Shown here piece after piece: positions 1 to 6,155 of a DNA stretch of 20,482 nucleotides (position 1 is its first letter; every line of letters begins with the position of its first letter). A model generated the notes under the pieces. The model was not told where the DNA came from and ran no database searches. It worked only from the letters and a program-made list of their open reading frames with translations. The position numbers were made by a program, and so were the translations under genes. The stretch is from Anaerolineae bacterium. GTDB lineage: Bacteria > Chloroflexota > Anaerolineae > 4572-78 > J111. The stretch spans positions 1 to 20,482 of the forward strand of contig JAGRBY010000058.1 of NCBI GenBank assembly GCA_020433835.1, given 5' to 3'.

Positions 1-49
1 TGAGTTTTCTCCCTACTCCAGCCGCCTCATGTCGAGTACGGTGGTATGA

Positions 50-85
50 GAGTTTATGGAGTTCGTAGCGTTTGTAGAGTTTGTG
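50..85. repeat. Four tandem 9-bp units, consensus GAGTTTGTA
   Basis: Reading from 50, the units are GAGTTTATG, GAGTTCGTA, GCGTTTGTA and GAGTTTGTG. They lie in the 198-base stretch before the first gene. No coding frame or function is apparent. Short-period intergenic repeats of this kind also occur at 13625 and 15227 with a different unit. Confidence 0.6.
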
Positions 86-103
86 GGACGCTGTGTCCTT
101 CGT

Positions 104-121
104 GGATCAATTTTCTGATCC
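104..121. promoter_or_regulatory. Small palindrome upstream of the PKD-protein gene
   Basis: GGATCA (104-109) and TGATCC (116-121) form perfect 6-bp arms around a 6-base loop. The palindrome lies about 80 bases before the start at 199. There is no T-run, so a protein-binding site or the tail of an upstream transcript fits better than a terminator. A CATAAT at 157-162 could serve as a -10 element, but I see no good -35 partner. This is a weak call. Confidence 0.25.
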
Positions 122-184
122 TGATAGCCAGTGGCTGCTTAGTTAGGCACGAACACCATAATTTTTACAACGCATATTGAATGC

Positions 185-191
185 GGAGAGG
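185..191 (+). promoter_or_regulatory. Ribosome binding site that sets the start at 199
   Basis: GGAGAGG lies 7 bases before the ATG at 199. It lies inside the first codons that would be read from the in-frame ATG at 181, which has no Shine-Dalgarno of its own. Starting at 199 also gives a normal Met-Lys-Lys signal peptide. Confidence 0.7.
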
Positions 192-198
192 ATTTGCT

Positions 199-1524
199 AT
201 GAAAAAATTAAAGCTTTTTGCGATTTTCATCATACCGCTTTTGATGCTGCTGATTTTCAATGTGCTGTTGGCTACGCAGGCCGCATCCCCCGTTCAGGCC
301 AAGGTCGGATCGGTAATGCCTGAGTCCAAACCGTATGCCGGCAGCGTTATCAGCGATGTTGAAGCCTTGGCCAATCCCATTACTGGCCTGGTCATTAGCC
401 ATAGCACGCCCGTAGATTTGAACGAGCCGGTTTTCTTTACCGCCACAGTGACCGGCGGTACGGAACCGATTTTTTACAGTTGGAATTTTGGTGACGGCAG
501 TGCTACCGTTATCGCCGAGCCACCAGAGAGCAATTTCATCTCTTACACCTATTCTATAACCGGCAATTACACCGTTATTTTGACGGCAGCCAACTTCAGT
601 TCTACGCCGATTATGACCACGTCGATAGTTATCTCCGCTACAGATTTACCGGAGCCGCCTCCGCCAAATGTGTCTTTTACGTATAGCGAACCGGCTATTG
701 TTGGAGAACCCGTTGTCTTCACTGCGACCGTTATTAGCGGTACGCAACCGATTTTTTATCGATGGAATTTTGGTGATAAGACCGGTGAATTTTCGCCAAC
801 ACCACCCACCGCCATAACGATATCGCATACATACGACTTGTCTAGTGAGTACACGGTAATCTTGAGTGCCACAAATTTTAGCCCCACTCCACTTGGTACC
901 GCTTCAGACAACATAATAGTAGAAGACCCATTACCATCCCCTCCTTCCGGGCCACCCTTACAAAGCGTTTTTCTTCCTCTTTTACTCACACACCCTCAAG
1001 CCGATTTAGTGTGTAAATACACTCTCGATCCCCCGACGGTAGGTGCCGGCGATAATGTTCTTATTACCGTTCAAATAAAAAACCAGGGAAAAGTCGAGGC
1101 TGATGGATTTTGGGTCGATGCCTACTTCAATCCGATTGAGCCTCCTGCTGAGGATAATTTAGGTCCCTGGCAAGATGCCTGCGGAGGGAAATCGTCATGC
1201 CCAACCGGAATAGCCTGGAGTATCAGCAATAACCCCGTGTCACCGGGTGGCAGCATCAACCTGGTATCGATCAATGACGATGAGGATCCGAACACGCACG
1301 GTTACAATCCCGCTTATACCGTCTGGGATGGTCATCTCCCCGACCCATTCACCTCTATGTTTATCTATGTAGACAGCATCAATAATAATGACGGTAAAGG
1401 GGATGGATCTGTATCGGAAAGCCTTGAATCAAACAATGAATGTCGATTGGTAGAAAGCCTTGAATCGGCAACAAATGAGCATGTTCCCTCTCGACGCAGC
1501 CCCGGTACTCTGCCGGTCCGGTAA
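199..1524 (+). CDS. Exported protein with two PKD domains and a CARDB-like domain
   Basis: A 441-residue exported protein. Residues 1-34 form a signal peptide: Lys-Lys, a long hydrophobic core, then an Ala-rich cleavage region. Two PKD-type Ig domains follow at about 64-146 and 157-241. Each has the WNFGD core motif and a Tyr-Thr-Val-Ile-Leu strand, and their DNA is close enough to suggest internal duplication. A Pro-rich spacer then carries FLPLLL (about 258-263), a motif more often seen at protein C termini in Chloroflexota. A CARDB-like beta-sandwich (about 268-415) follows, with four Cys that could pair. The last 30 residues partly repeat the preceding SLES segment. PKD and CARDB domains mediate adhesion or spacing; no catalytic domain is present. 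The stop is 30 bases before the next gene, so the two probably share an operon. Its exact role is unknown. The alternative start at 181 adds six residues. Confidence 0.85.
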   Translation: MKKLKLFAIFIIPLLMLLIFNVLLATQAASPVQAKVGSVMPESKPYAGSVISDVEALANPITGLVISHSTPVDLNEPVFFTATVTGGTEPIFYSWNFGDGSATVIAEPPESNFISYTYSITGNYTVILTAANFSSTPIMTTSIVISATDLPEPPPPNVSFTYSEPAIVGEPVVFTATVISGTQPIFYRWNFGDKTGEFSPTPPTAITISHTYDLSSEYTVILSATNFSPTPLGTASDNIIVEDPLPSPPSGPPLQSVFLPLLLTHPQADLVCKYTLDPPTVGAGDNVLITVQIKNQGKVEADGFWVDAYFNPIEPPAEDNLGPWQDACGGKSSCPTGIAWSISNNPVSPGGSINLVSINDDEDPNTHGYNPAYTVWDGHLPDPFTSMFIYVDSINNNDGKGDGSVSESLESNNECRLVESLESATNEHVPSRRSPGTLPVR

Positions 1525-1554
1525 GATTGATATGTAGAAAGGAGTATTTAATCT

Positions 1555-2775
1555 ATGTTTGAGTCAAAAACTACTCGAATTGTTGTAATGGTGGCCGGTT
1601 TAATGGTCTTAGCTTGTTTTGCCTTTATCACCCTTAATCAGCCAAGTCCTACGGGAGCTTCATTTGTAACACCTCCCCCTCGTCCGCAAATTTCTACACC
1701 ATCCTCCGGCGGTCTTGGCGATGATGATGACAGCGATAATAGCACTGGCGGCGATGATGATGCGCTAGACAAAGCAGGCATTTATGGACAAATCACGGAT
1801 TTATCTACCGGTCGCCCCGGTCAGGGTTTAGAGCTTGATATTAACGGCAGCATCGTGCGCACAGATGGCGATGGCCGTTACTCAATAACCGGGTTGAACG
1901 CAGGCAACTATACCATCGTTTTGCTTCTGCCGACACAAGCGGTATCGGCTGAAAGTTCGACCCAGATATACCTGAAAGATAAAGAAATTGTCACGGTTGA
2001 TTTATCCTACTACAGCGAAGCTCCGCCGACCACTGTCCCTTCACCGACACCAACCGCAGCCCCACCCACGTCAACGCCACAGGTTGAGCCTACTGTTGAA
2101 GCTGAAGCCCCACCTACCTTTAAGCATCAGCTCAATGCCTCATTCTCGCCGCTAATTCCGTCTTCCGATGGATCACCAACCGTCTGGATCAATCCGGGCC
2201 ATATCAACAACGAAGACGGCGTGGCCGGCACCATCGCTATCGATGTTGCCAACGTCACCGATTTAGGAGCGTTTCAGGGGACACTGAATTTCAACCCCAA
2301 AGTCATCGAGATTGAAGATGTTGTCCTGGGAAATTTCCTCGACAGTACGGGGCGGCTCACAAACCCGCTCGTAACTGAAATCGATAACACCAGCGGCGAG
2401 ATCTCGTTTGTAGCCTTTACCTCTGGCGATACAGCCGGCCCAAATGGCGGCGGAACCTTGGCTGTTATCAACTTCGTTTCAAAACAGCCGGGCATCTCAG
2501 AACTTGAATTAGACGATGTGCGTTTAGTGGCCCGCCTCGGTAAAACCATCAGCGCTCAGGTCGGCGATGGGCAAATCAGCGTGACCAGTTGTTTTGGCGA
2601 CTTGAATGAGGACGAGATCATTGATGTTGGTGACGTCCAGGCCGCTGCCGGCCGCGTGGGGCAGGAGTTAGGCGACCCCAATTACGTGCTGGAGTTTGAT
2701 GTCAACAACGACCGGATTATTGATGAGGCTGACGTAGCCATTGTTACAGATCGACTGGCTGAAGAGTGCCCCTAA
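1555..2775 (+). CDS. Exported protein with cohesin-like and type I dockerin domains
   Basis: A 406-residue exported or membrane-anchored protein. The hydrophobic N terminus (8-27) includes Val-Leu-Ala-Cys21, a possible but atypical lipobox. A low-complexity Asp-rich region (55-70) follows. A carboxypeptidase-regulatory-like beta domain lies at about 75-150 (GIYGQI...TDGDGRYSITGL), then a Pro/Thr linker (155-190). A cohesin-like domain spans about 208-344. A type I dockerin (346-405) has two calcium loops: D349-N351-D353...D360 and D382-N384-D386...D393. Cohesin-dockerin pairs assemble extracellular complexes, classically cellulosomes, and are also known in non-cellulosomal bacteria. Having both on one chain would allow chain-to-chain assembly. 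The Shine-Dalgarno AGAAAGGAG (1536-1544) is strong. The likely partner is the upstream PKD protein or other dockerin proteins outside the window. Confidence 0.85.
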   Translation: MFESKTTRIVVMVAGLMVLACFAFITLNQPSPTGASFVTPPPRPQISTPSSGGLGDDDDSDNSTGGDDDALDKAGIYGQITDLSTGRPGQGLELDINGSIVRTDGDGRYSITGLNAGNYTIVLLLPTQAVSAESSTQIYLKDKEIVTVDLSYYSEAPPTTVPSPTPTAAPPTSTPQVEPTVEAEAPPTFKHQLNASFSPLIPSSDGSPTVWINPGHINNEDGVAGTIAIDVANVTDLGAFQGTLNFNPKVIEIEDVVLGNFLDSTGRLTNPLVTEIDNTSGEISFVAFTSGDTAGPNGGGTLAVINFVSKQPGISELELDDVRLVARLGKTISAQVGDGQISVTSCFGDLNEDEIIDVGDVQAAAGRVGQELGDPNYVLEFDVNNDRIIDEADVAIVTDRLAEECP

Positions 2776-2782
2776 ACTATAA

Positions 2783-2873
2783 AGGTGACAGTCACTTGGA
2801 TGCCCTAAATCGACCTATTTGGGCTAATCCAAGGCCGATTTACGATCAATAAGTGACTGTCACCTGCCTTTTT
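2783..2873. terminator. Long inverted repeat between convergent genes: terminator or REP/MITE-like element
   Basis: Perfect 15-bp arms AGGTGACAGTCACTT (2783-2797) and AAGTGACTGTCACCT (2851-2865) enclose 53 bases. Each arm contains its own palindrome, GTGAC-N-GTCAC. Inside are a second stem, CTTGGAT (2795-2801) with ATCCAAG (2827-2833), and GCCC/GGGC pairing. A competing near-perfect pairing joins 2806-2816 to 2832-2842. TTTTT at 2869-2873 follows on the + strand. Its position between two gene ends suits a terminator. The self-palindromic ends also resemble REP or short non-autonomous elements. Confidence 0.6.
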
Positions 2874-2887
2874 GCGTGAGTCCTGAG

Positions 2888-3751
2888 TTATAGTGTCTGA
2901 CCCACAACCAATGAAAAAGTTTGCACATGGTGAAAATCAGTGCGGCGCAGACAAAATTCCGGTGAGGTGGGATCGCACAAAGCTTCGAGGGTGTGCCAAT
3001 CAGGTTCAGAGAGATAGGGTTGCACCCGATGCGCCCAGTAGCCGTTGAAGACACCGTCTACAAAATAGATCTGGTCGGCCTCTGTGAGGGGGGCGGTGCG
3101 CTCGATAACGACGGTTTTTGCTATGACGTCGGTAAAACCTGCTTGGTGCATCCAGCCAAATAAATTGCGTGTAGCCGTCGTGTCGCGTTCGTCAAGACCG
3201 TATTTATCGCGATAATAGCGGCGACAGGCCAGCGTCACCTCTTGCTCCAAACGCGCATCCCAGGCAAAGAACATATCGGGTAGAAAGGCACTCTGAGCCA
3301 ATACCAACCGCCCACCGGGGTGAAGATTGGCTGCCAACCGCTTTAAACCGGCGACCGGGTGGCGTAAGTGGTTAATGGCATTGCTGCTCCAGATCAAATC
3401 AAACGGCCCCATCGTTAGCGGCAAATGGGCGATATCGGCTTGAAGAAAATTGAGCGGCGTTGTGGAGGAAGAGATTAAACGCTTGCGGGCATGACGCAGA
3501 TGACCGGTCGATAGATCAACGCCCACCGCCAGCCCGTCGGATACGTGCTCGGCCAACCATAAGGTAATCAAGCCGGTGCCGCAGCCGGCATCCAAAACCC
3601 GGGCTGTGGTCGATAGCCCCAATCCGGCAATGACCTGGCGCAGCTCCGGCTCGGCGAAGCGATTAAACAGATCGAGCTTGGTGACATACGCTTTTTGAGG
3701 CGTATCACCTAACAGGCCGTTTTGGGACCCGGCGGCTGGCTGCGCTTTCAT
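2888..3751 (-). CDS. Class I SAM-dependent methyltransferase
   Basis: A 287-residue cytoplasmic protein with a Rossmann-fold methyltransferase core of the Methyltransf_11/25 type. Motif I VLDAGCGTG is at about 52-60, the acidic residue ending strand beta2 is D79 (VGVDLS), ADIAHLP (about 105-111) is motif III-like, and FDLIWSSNAINHL (about 117-129) is motif IV. The C-terminal 130 residues form a substrate-side lid I do not recognise, so the methyl acceptor cannot be named. The ATG at 3751 lies 1 base after the upstream TAA (TAA-A-ATG) and has no good Shine-Dalgarno, so translation is probably coupled to the upstream wall-binding protein. An in-frame ATG at 3784 would overlap that gene by about 30 bases. 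The open frame runs back to 4054, but that part is antisense noise over the neighbour's coding frame. The function of the pairing is unknown. Confidence 0.85.
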   Translation of the reverse strand: MKAQPAAGSQNGLLGDTPQKAYVTKLDLFNRFAEPELRQVIAGLGLSTTARVLDAGCGTGLITLWLAEHVSDGLAVGVDLSTGHLRHARKRLISSSTTPLNFLQADIAHLPLTMGPFDLIWSSNAINHLRHPVAGLKRLAANLHPGGRLVLAQSAFLPDMFFAWDARLEQEVTLACRRYYRDKYGLDERDTTATRNLFGWMHQAGFTDVIAKTVVIERTAPLTEADQIYFVDGVFNGYWAHRVQPYLSEPDWHTLEALCDPTSPEFCLRRTDFHHVQTFSLVVGQTL

Positions 3752-3752
3752 T

Positions 3753-6107
3753 TTATTTAAGCGTGGCAAAACGGTTACCTTCATCGGCCAGTTTCGATAA
3801 AAGCTCGCGGGTAGCCGACTCGGTCTCTCCGGCGATGCGCTCAACCTGACAGCCGGCCCGGCGGAGAATGCGTTCGGCGTTGGGCGGTACACCTTCCTTG
3901 CCGCCCACAATCGTAACGTATTTGGCCGTTTTAGCCTCTTCGATATCAAACCCGATGATCGGTTTGAAACGAGCAATATAGTCAAAAGCGCCTTGCAAAT
4001 CCCATTCGCCCCAACTTTGTGGAGTACGATACCAGAAAAGCATATAATGCTCAATCGGCTTATCGCTTACCGCCGGTTGGCCGGGATCGGTCGTATCTGT
4101 TTTGAGCAAACGCTCAACTGCGGCTAGCAAAGTGGGTTTCCACTGTGGCCAGGTTGCTCCCGGACTTTGGGTGTTGATCAGCTCACTATAACCGGCTATC
4201 GTATTTACCGATAGACCCAGCAGCCCGATAAGTTGGGCTAACAAAGCAGCCGTGGCAGCGAGTTGGGCTTGAGGCGGCGGTTGGCTGGTGAAATTGCCGA
4301 TCAGACAGATCCCGACGCTATCATCGCTGTTGGCCCCCGCGTGAAGAGAGACGGTTTCTAAATATTGAGTCTGATAGACCGTACCGTCTGCCGTGATGCA
4401 GAAGTGGTAGATGATGCCGGGCAAATCGCGGTTTTTCACTTGAAATTCAGCAATACGCTCGACCGTAATGTTGGCCGGGGTAGCGGTGTGATGAATAATC
4501 AGCCGTTCGATATCGGCATGGGTGCGCATTTGATACCGTTTGGTAGGATGATGTGCCAGCGAGCCGGTTACATCCTGAGCCTCAACGGCTACCGGTTTCC
4601 CGCTCGTTTCTCCATCACCAGGTTTTGTTACAATCGGGGCAGCCTTAACAGTGATGGGGATAACCAGGCCGGGATCACCTTGAGATGAGAACCAGGTAAC
4701 TAACTCATGCACCATGTCCCAACGCAGCCGATAGCTGCCGGGTTGATCGGGGGTGCGCAGTTGGGCTTGCAACTCAACTGTGCCACCCGGCGCGATAGTT
4801 CGGGGGAGTGATGTTCTAAAATCGAAAGCCGACGGCAGTTGAATCATCTGGTTATTGGCATCATACCACTGAAAGCCCAGATGGAAGGGCTTATCGCCGC
4901 CGCGAACCCACTGAAAGCGCCCTGCATTTTGCAATGTGATATTCACGGTTACGGTCTGGCCGACCGTGAGCTGGGGAGGCGTGCTGTGGCCAAGATATTT
5001 TGCCAGGTAACCAGGGCGGGTATCTTCTGTGGGAGGTGTTGTCTCCGGTACATCAACCTGCCATTTATAGTTTTGGGCAATAGCCTCTTTAAAGTCATCC
5101 TGAACACCCGCTTTGCCGTCGATGCTCCACCCCAGTGGGTCTTTTTTCCATCGAAACAAAATCATACAGCGAATCTGCTGCTTACCGCTCTGGTTCCAAC
5201 GATCAATCTCTTTATAGGCGGCTTTTATCCAGCCGTTGTTGCCAAATGGCCATGTGGCGCCCGGTTGGTGCGACTCTTTGCCGTCTTGAACATCGCCGTT
5301 GGCTTCGGTCAGGTAAACCGGCAAGTTTTGAAAGGCAGCGGGAATGGCGTTCATCTGGTCACGGTAGGTATAAAAGTTGTAGTAGTAGTTTTGAAACGGT
5401 GCGCCCATTTTGGCGTCATTGGTGACCATGTGGGGTTCGTAGCCGTGAGAATAGGCGTGAATGGCGATGCCGTCGCAGTCGTTCGGGCCGATAGCCAGCA
5501 GCATGTCTTGAAAGTACTTTACAAAATCGCCAAAAAAGCCGTTGTATGGATAGTTTCCCGGTCCATTCGGGATTTTATTAGCTGGGTAAGCGCCTTTGGG
5601 GTCGACCTCGTACCAGGTTTGACCGTTCCAGGGGCCGATAGCTCCCACCAGCAGAATATCATCGGCGTGACCGGATAGCGCTTTAACCTTGCGACGGCAC
5701 AATTTGTAGCATTCGGCGTAGCGGCGCGGCGTAATTTTTTCGGCCTGATTGTTGCCGCGCTGGCGAGGCTGCTCGCGCTCTAAATTCATCTCATTGCCGA
5801 TGATCCAGATATGCGCTCCTTTTGAGTCCTCCACAAAATTGGCGACGCGCTGGGCAAATTCAGGGTAGCGCTCCTCACGAGGAATGGTGCCGTTATTGCC
5901 GTATGATTGGTTGAGCCGGACGATAACCCCCAAACCTTTATCGGCCAGGCCGCGATAATCGCCCCCGCCGCGTTCGTTGGCTTCACTGCCGATGGCTTCG
6001 GTTATCACCACCCAGCCTTTGGCTTGCCCATTGACCACCATCAAATGCTCACCGCCGGGGTCATGCAGCCCATAAATATAAGGATTTTCACCTTGGTGTA
6101 ATGGCAT
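3753..6107 (-). CDS. Leaderless glycosidase-like / NBR1-Ig / pseudo-amidase / CWB2-like protein (paralogue B)
   Basis: A 784-residue multidomain protein. Residues 1-350 resemble a clan-A glycoside hydrolase barrel: WIIGNEMN places E106 as the possible acid/base, and VYLTEAN places E268 as the possible nucleophile. Residues about 365-488 match the NBR1-type Ig domain (NAGRFQWV, LRWDMVHE). Residues about 530-670 are an amidase_2/PGRP domain. It keeps the first zinc His (H539) and the catalytic-type Tyr (Y567), but the second His is Y640 and the zinc Cys is S648 (GYSELINTQSPG), so amidase activity is unlikely. Residues about 683-784 end in a CWB2-like segment (VTIVGG, GCQVERIAG). There is no signal peptide or membrane segment. 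The Shine-Dalgarno AGGAG (6114-6118) lies 6 bases before the ATG. It lies 48 bases downstream of its longer paralogue, in the same operon. The substrate is unknown. Confidence 0.8.
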   Translation of the reverse strand: MPLHQGENPYIYGLHDPGGEHLMVVNGQAKGWVVITEAIGSEANERGGGDYRGLADKGLGVIVRLNQSYGNNGTIPREERYPEFAQRVANFVEDSKGAHIWIIGNEMNLEREQPRQRGNNQAEKITPRRYAECYKLCRRKVKALSGHADDILLVGAIGPWNGQTWYEVDPKGAYPANKIPNGPGNYPYNGFFGDFVKYFQDMLLAIGPNDCDGIAIHAYSHGYEPHMVTNDAKMGAPFQNYYYNFYTYRDQMNAIPAAFQNLPVYLTEANGDVQDGKESHQPGATWPFGNNGWIKAAYKEIDRWNQSGKQQIRCMILFRWKKDPLGWSIDGKAGVQDDFKEAIAQNYKWQVDVPETTPPTEDTRPGYLAKYLGHSTPPQLTVGQTVTVNITLQNAGRFQWVRGGDKPFHLGFQWYDANNQMIQLPSAFDFRTSLPRTIAPGGTVELQAQLRTPDQPGSYRLRWDMVHELVTWFSSQGDPGLVIPITVKAAPIVTKPGDGETSGKPVAVEAQDVTGSLAHHPTKRYQMRTHADIERLIIHHTATPANITVERIAEFQVKNRDLPGIIYHFCITADGTVYQTQYLETVSLHAGANSDDSVGICLIGNFTSQPPPQAQLAATAALLAQLIGLLGLSVNTIAGYSELINTQSPGATWPQWKPTLLAAVERLLKTDTTDPGQPAVSDKPIEHYMLFWYRTPQSWGEWDLQGAFDYIARFKPIIGFDIEEAKTAKYVTIVGGKEGVPPNAERILRRAGCQVERIAGETESATRELLSKLADEGNRFATLK

Positions 6108-6155
6108 AGTTATCTCCTACAGGCAACAAGTGGAAAAAGTTGTCCTTTTGAAAGG

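Noticed and set aside
181..198. ATG at 181 as the start of the PKD protein
   Set aside because: The only good Shine-Dalgarno lies downstream of it, at 185-191, and correctly precedes the ATG at 199.
3752..4054. N-terminal extension of the methyltransferase frame by about 100 residues
   Set aside because: It overlaps the end of paralogue B in another frame and has no methyltransferase-like content. The ATG at 3751 matches the fold start and the TAA-A-ATG junction.
4839..5678. A 279-codon open frame on the + strand
   Set aside because: It is wholly antisense to the well-supported paralogue B gene, has no domain-like pattern, and similar antisense frames exist opposite the paralogue A copy.
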